A DNA stretch of 64,000 nt from Calliopsis andreniformis (Eukaryota > Arthropoda > Insecta > Hymenoptera > Andrenidae), in the NCBI RefSeq assembly GCF_051401765.1, contig NW_027480422.1, positions 29,034,001-29,098,000 of the forward strand, in the 5' to 3' direction. Shown here one piece after another: positions 1 through 10,704 of this stretch (within the stretch, counting starts at the first letter, position 1; each line of letters begins with the position of its first letter). The position numbers and the translations under genes were made by a program. The notes below the pieces were generated by a model. That model made no database searches and was not told the DNA's origin. It saw only the letters and a list, made by a program, of their open reading frames with translations.

Positions 1-540
1 ACCTAGGCTTCACTCTAGGGCGTTGCTCCTCCAGATAGAATAGTTAGGGCCCAGGATGTCAACGCCAGAAGCATAAAATAAAATATAAATACAACAGTTT
101 TTCCCTTGTATATCAGGAATAATTGCAACCAGTGTGAAAGGTATGGTCATTTCTACGTTCCGAGCAACCTAGGCTTCACTCTAGGGCGTTGCTCCACCAC
201 ATCGGATAGCTGCGGCCTTAGAAGTCAACGCCAGAAGCATAAAATACAATATAAATACAACAGTTTTTCAATCGTATAACAGGAATAATTGCAAACAGTG
301 TGAAAGATATGGTCATTTCTACGTTGCGGGCATCCTAGGCTTCACTCTAGGGCATTGCTCCACCACATCGAATAGCTACGGCCTTATAAGTCAACGCTAT
401 AACTATAAAAAGCAATATAAATACAACAGTTTTTCCATTGTATAACAGGAATAATTGCAACCAGTGTGAAAGTGATGGTCATTTCTACGTTCCGGGCAAC
501 CTAGGCTTCACTCTGGGGCGTGGTTCCCCCAGATCGAATA
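1..540 (+). repeat. Block duplicated at 3,986-4,525
   Basis: Just over three monomers match 3,986-4,525 at an offset of 3,985 bp (24 monomers plus one base). Shared rare markers include GCTCCTCCAGATAGA, GGGCCCAGG, CACATCGGATAGCTGCGG, GCCATAACTATAAAAAGC or close variants, and GGTTCCCCCAGATCG. The match ends just after the last marker. The left edge lies outside the window. Confidence 0.75.
167..332 (+). repeat. Representative 166 bp monomer
   Basis: One complete unit, taken from the ACCTAGG marker to the base before the next marker. Counting from the consensus start AACCTAGG, the landmarks are: CCTAGG at 3-8 (an AvrII site in most copies); CTAGGGCGTTGC at 16-27; GATCGAATAG at 35-44; TTAGGGCC at 45-52; AACGCC at 62-67; an AT-rich stretch at about 72-97; GTTTTTCCATCGTATAA at 98-114; TGCAACCAGTGTGAA at 125-139; and GGTCATTTCTACGTTCCGGG at 146-165. 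Six CpG sites lie near 22, 38, 64, 108, 157 and 162. Since 166 is not a multiple of three, any reading frame moves by one base per unit, which argues against the array encoding a repetitive protein. Confidence 0.9.
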
Positions 541-682
541 GATAGGGCCTTAGAAGTCAACGCCAGAAGCATAAAGTACAATAAAAATCCAACAGTTTTT
601 CCATCGCATAACAGGAATAATTGCAAACAGTGTGAAGGTAATAGTCATTTCTACGCTCCGGTAAACCTAGGCTTCACTCTAG

Positions 683-1150
683 GTCGTCGTTCCACCAGAT
701 CGAATAGCTACGTCCTTAGAAGTCAACGCCAGAAGCATAAGATACAATATAAATGCGACAGATCTTCCATCGTATAAAATGAATAGTTGCAATCAGTGCG
801 AAAATAATGTATCTTTTCTACGTTCCGTGCAACCTAGGCTTGACTCTAGGGCGTTGCTCCACCAGATCGAATAGGTAGGGCCATAGAAGTCAATGCCCGA
901 ATAAAAGAATACAATATAAATACAACAGTTTTTCTATCGTATAAAATGAATAATTGCAAACAGTGTGAAAGTAATGGTCACTTCTACTGCTCGGGCAACT
1001 GAGGCTTCACTCTATGGCGTTGTTCTACCAGATCGAATAGCTACGGCCTTAGAAGTCAACGCCAGAAGCATAAAATACAATATAAATACAACAGTTTTTC
1101 CATCGTATAAAATGAATAATTGCAAACAGTGTGAAACTAATGGTCATTTC
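683..1150 (+). repeat. Three-copy block, copy 1 (others at 2,675 and 6,826)
   Basis: Nearly identical sequence occurs at 2,675-3,142 and 6,826-7,293. All copies share the otherwise rare markers GCGACAGATCTTCCATCG, GAAAATAATGTATC (with a one-base insertion in the monomer), TAGAAGTCAATGCCCGAA and TACTGCTCGGGCAACTGAGG. Offsets are about 1,992 bp (12 monomers) and 4,151 bp (25 monomers plus one base). The inserted base and shared variants show common descent of the three blocks. Confidence 0.8.
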
Positions 1151-2448
1151 TACGTTCCGGGCAACCTAGGCCTCACTCTAGGGCGATGCTCCACCGGATC
1201 GAATATTTAGGGCCTAAGAAGTCAACACCAGAAGCATAAAATACAATAAAAATACAACAGTTTTTCCATCGTATAGCATGAATAATTAAACCAGAGTGAA
1301 AGTGATGGCCCTTTCTACCTTCCGGGCAACCTTGGCTTCATTCTAGGTCGTTGTTCTACCAGATCGAACAGTTAGGGCCTAAGAAGTCAACGCCAGAAGC
1401 ATAAAATACAATATAAATACAACAGTCTTTCCATCGTATAAAATGAATAATTGCAAACAGTGTGAAACTAATGGTCATTTCTACGTTCCGGGCAACCTAG
1501 GCTTTACTCTAGGGCGTTGGACCACCACATCGAATAGTTAGGGTCTTAAAAGTCAACGCCAGAAGCATAAAGTACAATAAAAATCCTACAGTTTTTCCAT
1601 CGCATAACAGGAATAATTGCAAACAGTGTGAAGGTAATAGTCATTTCTACGCTCCGGTAAACCTAGGCTTCACTCTAGGGCGTTGCTCCACGAGATCGAG
1701 TAGTTAGGGCCTTAGACGTCAACGCCAGAAGCATAAAATAAAATAAAAATACAACACTTTTTCCATCGCACTCAATTAATGATTGCAAACATTGTGAAGG
1801 TAACGGTCATTTCTACGTTCCGGGCAACCTATTCTTCACTCTAGGGCGATGCTCCACCGGACCGAATATTTAGGGCCTAAGAAGTCAACGCCAGAAGCAT
1901 AAAATACAATAAAAATACAACAGTTTTTCCATAGTATTACAGGAATAATTGCAAACAGTGTGAAAGTAATGCTCATTTCTACGTTTCGGGCAACCTAGGC
2001 CTCACTCTAGGGCGTTGCTCCACTGGATCGCATAGTTAGGGCCTAAGAAGTCAACGCCAGAAGCATAAAATAAAATAAAAATACAACACTTTTTCCATCG
2101 CACTAAATTAATGATTGCAAACATTGTGAAAGTAACGGTCATTTCTACGTTCCGGGCAACCTAGGCTTCACGCTAGAGCGTCGTACCACCAGATCGAATG
2201 GTTAGGGCCTAAGAAGTCTACGCCAGAAGCATAAAATACAATACAAATACAACAGTTTTTCAATCTTATAACAGGAATAATTGCAAACAGTCTGAAAGAT
2301 ATGGTCATTTTTACGTTGCGAGCATCCTAGGCTTCACTCTAGGGCGTTGCTCCACCACATCGAATAGCTCCGGCCTTAGAAGTCAACGCCAGAAGCATAA
2401 AATACAATATAAATACAACAGTTTTTGAATCGTATATCAGGAATAATT

Positions 2449-3863
2449 GCAAACAGTGTGAAAGATATGGTCATTTCTACGTTTCGGGCAACCTAGGCCT
2501 CACTCTAGGTCGATGCTCCACCGGATCGAATATTTAGGGCCTAAGAAGTCAACGCCAGAAGCATAAAATACAATAAAAATACAACAGTTTTTCCATCGTA
2601 TAACAGGAATAATTGCAAACAGTGTGAAAGTGATGGCCATTTCTACGTTCCGGGCAACCTTGGCTTCATTCTAGGTCGTCGATCCACCAGATCGAATAGC
2701 TACGTCCTTAGAAGTCAACGCCAGAAGCATAAAATACAATATAAATGCGACAGATCTTCCATCGTATAAAATGAATAGTTGCAATCAGTGCGAAAATAAT
2801 GTATCTTTTCTACGTTCCGTGCAACCTAGGCTTGACTCTCGGGCGTTGCTCCACCAGATCGAATAGGTAGGGCCATAGAAGTCAATGCCCGAATAAAAGA
2901 ATACAATATAAATACAACAGTTCTTCTATCGTATAAAATGAATAATTGCAAACAGTGTGAAAGTAATGGTCACTTCTACTGCTCGGGCAACTGAGGCTTC
3001 ACTCTATGGCGTTGTTCTACCAGATCGAATAGCTACGGCCTTAGAAGTCAACGCCAGAAGCATAAAATACAATATAAATACAACAGTTTTTCCATCGTAT
3101 AAAATGAATAATTGCAAACAGTGTGAAACTAATGGTCATTTCTACGTCCCGGGCAACCTAGGCTTCACTCTAGGGCGTTGCGCCACCACATCGAATAGTT
3201 AGGGCCTTAAAAGTCAATGCCAGAGGAATAAAATACAATATAAATACAACAGTTTTTCCATCGTATAAAATGAATAATTGCAAACAGTGTGAAAGTAATG
3301 GCCATTTCTACGCTCCGGGCAATCTCGACTTCACTCTAGGGCGTTGCTCCACTGGATGGAATAGTTAGGGCCTAAGAAGTCAACGCCAGATGCATAAAAT
3401 ACAATATAAATGCAACAGCTTTTCCATCGTCTAAAACGAATAATTGCAACCAGTGTGAAAGTAATGGCCATTTCAGCGTTACGGGCATCCTAGACTTAAC
3501 TCTAAGGCATTGCTCCACCAGATCGAATAGATAGGGCCTTAGAAGTCAACGCCAGAAGCATAAAGAACAATAAAAATCCAACAGTTTTTCCATCGCATAA
3601 CAGGAATAATTGCAAACAGTGTGAAGGTAATAGTCATGTCTACGCTCCGGTAAACCTAGGCTTCACTCTAGGGCGTTGCTCCACCAGATCGAGTAGTTAG
3701 GGCCTTAGACGTCAACGTCAGAAGCATAAAATAAAATAAAAATACAACACTTTTTCCATCGCACTCAATTAATGATTGCAAACATTGTGAAAGTAACGGT
3801 CATTTCTACGTTCCGGGCAACCTAGGCTTCACTCTAGGGCGATGCTCCACCGGACCGAATATT
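2449..3863 (+). repeat. 1.4 kb block duplicated at 6,600-8,016
   Basis: About 8.5 monomers match 6,600-8,016 at an offset of 4,151 bp, rising to 4,153 after a two-base insertion near 7,560 (GCAAAACAG against GCAACAG). Shared markers include CACTTTTTCCATCGCACTC with AATTAATGATTGC, and GTTACGGGCATCCTAGAC. The two copies diverge after ATATTTAGGGCC. Part of the block (3,552-3,863) also matches 1,560-1,870 at 12 monomers. Confidence 0.75.
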
Positions 3864-6599
3864 TAGGGCCTTAGAAAACAACTCCAGACGCATAAAATAC
3901 AATAAAAGTACATCAGTTTTTCCATCGTATAACAGGAATAATTGCCACCAGTGTGAAAGTGATGGTCATTTCTGCATTCCGGTCAACCTAGGCTTCACTC
4001 TAGGGCGTTGCTCCTCCAGATAGAGTAGCTAGGGCCCAGGAAGTCAACGCCAGAAGCATAAGATACAATATAAATACAACAGTTTTTCCCTTGTATATCA
4101 GGAATAATTGCAACCAGTGTGAAAGGTATGGTCATTTCTACGTTCCGGGCAACCTAGGCTTCACTCTAGGGCGTTGCTCCACCACATCGGATAGCTGCGG
4201 CCATAGAAGTCAACGCCAGAAGCATAAAATACAATATAAATACAACAGTTTTTCAATCGTATAACAGGAATAATTGCAAACAGTGTGAAAGATATGGTCA
4301 TTTCTACGTTGCGGGCATCCTAGGCTTCACTCTAGGGCATTGCTCCACCACATCGAATAGCTACGGCCTTAGAAGTCAACGCCATAACTATAAAAAGCAA
4401 TATAAATACAACAGTTTTTCCATTGTATAACAGGAATAATTGCAACCAGTGTGAAAGTGATAGTCATTTCTACGTTCCGGGCAACCTAGGCTTCACTCTG
4501 GGGCGTGGTTCCCCCAGATCGAATAGTTAGGGCCTAAGAAGCCTACGCCAGAAGCATAAAATACAATATAAATGCCACAGTTTTTCCATCGTATAACAGG
4601 AATAATTGCAACCAGAGTGAAGGTGATGGACAGTTCTAAGTTCCGGGCAACCTAGGCTTCACTCTAGAGCGTTGCTCCACCAGATCGAATAGCAAGGACC
4701 TTAGAAGTCAACGCCAGAAGCACAAAATAAAATAAAAATACAAGAGTTATTCCATCGTATAACAGGAATAATTGCAAACAGTGTGAAAGTAATGGTCATT
4801 TCTACGTTCCGGGCAATCTAGACTTCACTCTAGGGCGTTGCTCCACCGGATCGAATAGTTAGGGCCTTAGAAGTCAACGCCCGAACCATAAAATACAAAA
4901 TTAATACAACAGTTTTACCATTGTATAAAACGAGTGATTGCAACCCGAGTGAAACTTATGGTCATTTCTACGATCCGTGCAACATAGGATGCACTCTAGG
5001 GCGTTGCTCCACCACATCGATTAGCTACGGCCTTAGAAGTCAACGCCAGAAGCATAAAATACAATATAAATACAACAGCTTTTCCATCGTCTAAAACGAA
5101 TAACTGCAACCAGTGTGAAAGTAATGACCATTTCAACGTTACGGGCATCCTAGACTTAACTCTGAGGCATTGCTCCGCCAGATCGAATAGATAGGGCCTT
5201 AGAAGTCAACGCCAGAATCATACAGTACAATAAGAATCCAACAGTTTTTCCATCGTATAACAGGAAAAATTGCAAACAGTGTGAAGGTAATAGTCAGTTC
5301 TACGCTCCGGTCAACCTAGGCTTCACTCTAGGGCGTTGCTCCACCAGATCGAATAGTTAGGGCGTTAGAAGTCAACGCCAGAAGCATAAAATAAAATAAA
5401 AATACAACAGTTGTTCCATCGTATAACAGGAATAATTACAACCTGTGTGAAATTAATGGGCATTTCTACGTTCCGTGCAAACTAGGCTTCACTCTAGGGC
5501 GTTGCTCCACCAGGTCGGATAGTTAGAGCCTTAGAAAACAACTCCAGACGCATAAAATACAATAAAAATACATCAGTTTTTCCATCGTATAACAGGAATA
5601 ATTGCAACCAGAGTGAAAGTGATGGTCATTTCTACGTTCCTTGCGACCTAGGCTACACTCTAGGGCGTTGCTCCACCAGATCGGATAGCTAGGTCCTTAG
5701 AAGTCAACGCCCGAAGCATAAAATGCAAAATTAATAGAACAGTTTTTCCATTGTATAAAACGAATGATTGCAACCAGAGTGAAACTTATGGTCATTTCTA
5801 CGTTATGGGCAAGCTAGGCCTCACTCTAGGGCGATGCTCCACCGGATCGAATATTTAGGGCCTAAGAAGTCAACGCCAAAAGCATAAAATACAATAAAAA
5901 TACAACAGTTTTTCCATCGTATAGCATGAATAATTGCAACCAGAGTGAAAGTAATGCTCATTTCTACGTTTCGGGCAACCTAGGCTTCACTCTAGGGCGT
6001 TGCACCACCACATCGAATAGTTAGGGCCTTAAAAGTCAACGCCAGAAGCATAAAGTACAATAAAAATCCAACAGTTTTTCCATCGCATAACAGGAATAAT
6101 TGCAAACAGTGTGAAGGTAATAGTCATTTCTACGCTCCGGTAAACCTAGGCTTCACTCTAGGGCGTTGCTCCACCAGATCGAGTAGCTAGGGCCTTAGAA
6201 GTCAAAGCTAGAAGCATAAAATAAAATAAAAATACAACAGCTTCTCCATCGTATAGAACGTATAATTGCAACCAGTATGAATGTTATGGTCATTGCTACG
6301 TTCCGGGCAACCTAGGCTTCACTCTAGGGTGTTGGTCCACGAGATCCAATAGCTAGGGCTCAAGAAGTCAACGCCAGGAGCACCAAATACAAAATAAATA
6401 CAACAGCTTTTCCATCGTATAAAACGAATAATTGCAACCAGTATGAAAGCTATGGTCATTTATACGTTCCAGGCATCCTAGGAATCACGCTAGGGCGTTG
6501 CTCCACCAGATCGAATAGTTAGGGCCTAACAAGTCAACGCCAGAAGCATAAAATACATTAGAAATACAGCAGTTTTACCATCGTATAACAGGAATAATT

Positions 6600-8016
6600 G
6601 CAAACAGTGTGAAAGATATGGTCATTTCTACGTTTCGGGCAACCTAGGCCTCACTCTAGGGCGATGCTCCACCGGATCGAATATTTAGGGCCTAAGAAGT
6701 CAACGCCAGAAGCATAAAATACAATAAAAATACAACAGTTTTTCCATCGTATAACAGGAATAATTGCAAACAGTGTGAAAATGATGGCCATTTCTACGTT
6801 CCGGGCAACCTTGGCTTCATTCTAGGTCGTCGTTCCACCAGATCGAATAGCTACGTCCTTAGAAGTCAACGCCAGAAGCATAAAATACAATATAAATGCG
6901 ACAGATCTTCCATCGTATAAAATGAATAGTTGCAATCAGTGCGAAAATAATGTATCTTGTCTACGTTCCGTGCAACCTAGGCTTGACTCTCGGGCGTTGC
7001 TCCACCAGATCGAATAGGTAGGGCCATAGAAGTCAATGCCCGAATAAAAGAATACAATATAAATACAACAGTTTTTCTATCGTATAAAATGAATAATTGC
7101 AAACAGTGTGAAAGTAATGGTCACTTCTACTGCTCGGGCAACTGAGGCTTCACTCTATGGCGTTGTTCTACCAGATCGAATAGCTACGGCCTTAGAAGTC
7201 AACGCCAGAAGCATAAAATACAATATAAATACAACAGCTTTTCCATCGTATAAAATGAATAATTGCAAACAGTGTGAAACTAATGGTCATTTCTACGTCC
7301 CGGGCAACCTAGGCTTCACTCTAGGGCGTTGCGCCACCACATCGAATAGTTAGGGCCTTAAAAGTCAATGCCAGAGGAATAAAATACAATATAAATACAA
7401 CAGTTTTTCCATCGTATAAAATGAATAATTGCAAACAGTGTGAAAGTAATGGTCATTTCTACGTTCCGGGCAATCTCGACTTCACTCTAGGGCGTTGCTC
7501 CACTGGATGGAATAGTTAGGGCCTAAGAAGTCAACTCCAGATGCATAAAATACCATATAAATGCAAAACAGCTTTTCCATCGTCTAAAACGAATAATTGC
7601 AACCAGTGTGAAAGTAATGGCCATTTCAGCGTTACGGGCATCCTAGACTTAACTCTAAGGCATTGCTCCACCAGATCGAATAGATAGGGCCTTAGAAGTC
7701 AACGCCAGAAGCATAAAGAACAATAAAAATCCAACAGTTTTTCCATCGCGTAACAGGAATAATTGCAAACAGTGTGAAGGTAATAGTCATGTCTACGCTC
7801 CGGTAATCCTTGGCTTCACTCTAGGGCGTTGCTCCACCAGATCGAGTAGTTAGGGCCTTAGACGTCAATGCCAGAAGCATAAAATAAAATAAAAATACAA
7901 CACTTTTTCCATCGCACTCAATTAATGATTGCAAACATTGTGAAGGTAACGGTCATTTCTACGTTCCGGGCAACCTATTCTTCACTCTAGGGCGATGCTC
8001 CACCGGGCCGAATATT
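6600..8016 (+). repeat. Second copy of the 1.4 kb block at 2,449-3,863
   Basis: See 2,449-3,863. This copy differs by scattered substitutions and by a two-base insertion near 7,560. It contains the third copy of the AATAATGTATC-marked block at 6,826-7,293. Confidence 0.75.
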
Positions 8017-8096
8017 TAGGGCCTAAGAAGTCAACGCCAGAAGCATAAAATACAATAAAAATACAACAGTTTTTCCATAGTATAACAGGAATAATT

Positions 8097-8520
8097 GCAA
8101 ACAGTGTGAAAGTAATGGTCATTTCTACGTTCCGGGCAATCTAGACTTCACTCTAGGGCGTTGCTCCACCGGATCGAATAGTTAGGGCCTTAGAAGTCAA
8201 CGCCCGAAGCATAAAATATAAAATTAATAGAACAGTTTTTCCATTGTATAAAACGAATGATTGCAACCAGAGTGAAACTTATGGTCATTTCTACGTTCCG
8301 TGCAACACAGGATGCACTCTAGGGCGTTGCTCCACCACATCGATTAGCTACGGCCTTAGAAGTCAACGCCAGAAGCATAAAATACAATATAAATACAACA
8401 GCTTTTCCATCGTCTAAAACGAATAATTGCAACCAGTGTGAAAGTAATGGCCATTTCAACGTTACGGGCATCCTAGACTTAACTCTGAGGCATTGCTCCA
8501 CCAGATGGGATAGATAGGGC
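8097..8520 (+). repeat. Block repeated at 10,254-10,678 and, more diverged, at 4,768-5,190
   Basis: Shared markers are GGGCAATCTAGACTTCAC, a TAAAATTAATAGAACAG segment, GAAACTTATGGTCATTTC, CATAGGATGCACTC or CACAGGATGCACTC, and CACATCGATTAGCTACGG. The offset to the right copy is 2,157 bp (13 monomers minus one base; a base is missing near 9,380). The offset to the left copy is 3,323 bp (20 monomers plus three). Confidence 0.7.
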
Positions 8521-10704
8521 CTTAGAAGTCAACGCCAGAAGCATACAGTACAATAAAAATCCAACAGTTTTTCCATCGTATAACAGGAATAATTGCAAAC
8601 AGTGTGAAGGTGATAGTCATTTCTACGCTCCGGTCAACCCAGGCTTCACTCTAGGGCGTTGCTCCACCAGATCGAATAGTTAGGGCCTTAGACGTCAACG
8701 CCAGAAGCATAAAATAAAATAAAAATACAACAGTTGTTCCATCGTATATCAGGAATAATTACAACCGGTGTGAAAGTAATAGGCATTTCTACGTTCCGTG
8801 CAACCTAGGCTTCCCTCTAGGGCGTTGCTACACCAGGTCGGATAGTTAGGGCCTTAGAAAACAACTCCAGACGCATAAAATACAATAAAAGTACATCAGT
8901 TTTTCCATCGTATAACAGGAATAATTGCAACCAGAGTGAAAGTGATGGTCATTTCGACGTTCCGGGCGACCTAGGCTACACTCTAGGGCGTTGCTCCACC
9001 AGATCGGATAGCTAGGGCCTTAGAAGTCAACGCCCGAAGCATAAAATACAATAAAAATACAACAGTTCTTCCATCGTATAAAAGGAATAATTGCAACCAG
9101 TGTGAAAGTAATGGTCATTTCTACGTTCCCAGCCACCTAGGCTTCACTCTAGGGCGTTGTTCCTCCAGATCGAATAGCTAGGGCCTAAGAGGTCTACAGA
9201 AGAAGCATAAAATACAATATAAATACCACAGTTTTTCCATCGTATAACAGGAATAATTGCAACCAGAGTGAAGGTGTTGGTCATTTCTAAGTTCCGGGCA
9301 ACCTAGGCTTCACTCTAGAGCGTTGCTCCACCAGATCGAATAGATAGGGCCTTAGAAGTCAACGCCAGAATCATACAGTAAATAAGAATCCAACAGTTTT
9401 TCCATCGTATAACAGGAAAAATTGCAAACATTGTGAAGGTAATAGTCAGTTCTACGCTCCGGTCAACCTAGGCTTCACTCTAGGGCGTTGCTCCACCAGA
9501 TCGAATAGTTAGGGCCTTAGAAGTCAACGCCAGAAGCATAAAATAAAATAAAAATACCACAGTTGTTCCATCGTATAACAGGAATAATTACAACCTGTGT
9601 GAAATTAATGGGCATTTCTACATTCCGTGCAACCTAGGCTTCACTCTAGGGCGTTGCTCCACCAGGTCGGATAGTTAGAGCCTTAGAAAACAACTCCAGA
9701 CGCATAAAATACAATAAAAATACATCAGTTTTTCCATCGTATAACAGGAATAATTGCAACCAGAGTGAAAGTGATGGTCATTTCTACGTTCCTTGCGACC
9801 TAGGCTACACTCTAGGGCGTTGCTCCACCAGATCGGACAGCTAGGGCCTTAGAAGTCAACGCCCGAAGCATAAAATGCTAAATTAATAGAACAGTTTTTC
9901 CATTGTATAAAACGAATGATTGCAACCAGAGTGAAACTTATGGTCATTTCTACGTTCTGGGCAACCTAGGCCTCACTCTAGGGCGATGCTCCTCCGGATC
10001 GAATATTTAGGGCCTAAGAAGTCAACGCCAGAAGCATAAAATACAATAAAAATACAACAGTTTTTCCATCGTATAGCATGAATAATTGCAACCAGAGTGA
10101 AAGTAATGGTCATTTATACATTTCGGGCAACCTAGGCTTCTCTCTAGGGCGCTGCTCCACGAGATCGAACAGCTAGGATCTTAGAAGTCAACGCCCGAAA
10201 CATAAAATACAATATAAATACAACAGTTTTTCCATAGTATAACAGGAATAATTGCAAACAGTGTGAAAGTAATGGTCATTTCTACGTTCCGGGCAATCTA
10301 GACTTCACTCTAGGGCGTTGCTCCACCGGACCGAATAGTTAGGGCCTTAGAAGTCAACGCCCGAAGCATAAAATATAAAATTAATAGAACAGTTTTTCCA
10401 TTGTATAAAACGAATGATTGCAACCAGAGTGAAACTTATGGTCATTTCTACGTTCCGTGCAACATAGGATGCACTCTAGGGCGTTGCTCCACCACATCGA
10501 TTAGCTACGGCCTTAGAAGTCAACGCCAGAAGCATAAAATACAATATAAATACAACAGCTTTTCCATCGTCTAAAACGAATAATTGCAACCAGTGTGAAA
10601 GTAATGGCCATTTCAACGTTACGGGAATCCTAGACTTAACTCTGAGGCATTGCTCCACCAGATGGGATAGATAGGGCCTTAGAAGTCAACGCCAGAAGCA
10701 TAAA

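Larger units (their letters stand above)
1..10690 (+). repeat. Region A: diverged monomer mosaic with dispersed block duplications
   Basis: This part has more varied monomers and more one- or two-base indels (near 770, 1,290, 2,780, 6,950, 7,560 and 9,380) than the rest. It lacks the GTACATTAAAAATCC marker of the regions to the right and carries GTACAATAAAAATCC in the matching place instead (for example near 575 and 6,055). Blocks recur at 12, 13, 20, 24 and 25 monomer offsets, so it is a patchwork and not a clean higher-order repeat. No gene or foreign insert is seen. Confidence 0.8.

Noticed and set aside
3..8. CCTAGG palindromes as a protein-binding operator or methylation system target
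   Set aside because: The site is simply part of the monomer and an AvrII recognition word. Nothing beyond its repetition supports a regulatory role.
45..52. TTAGGG in almost every monomer, as in telomere repeats
   Set aside because: It occurs once per 166 bp, not in tandem, and is part of the larger conserved word TAGTTAGGGCC.
151..166. CENP-B-box-like match in TTTCTACGTTCCGGGC
   Set aside because: Only about six of the nine essential bases of the NTTCGNNNNANNCGGGN core fit. The TTCG half is wrong in the consensus, so it is not a credible box.
520..777. Short open reading frames of 60 to 85 codons on both strands throughout the window (for example 520-777, 15,500-15,757 on the minus strand, 58,732-58,959, 63,551-63,808)
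   Set aside because: They recur with the repeat, overlap on opposite strands, end at stop codons fixed in the monomer (GAATAGTTAGGG) and shift frame by one base per 166 bp unit. No start context, length conservation or codon pattern supports real genes.
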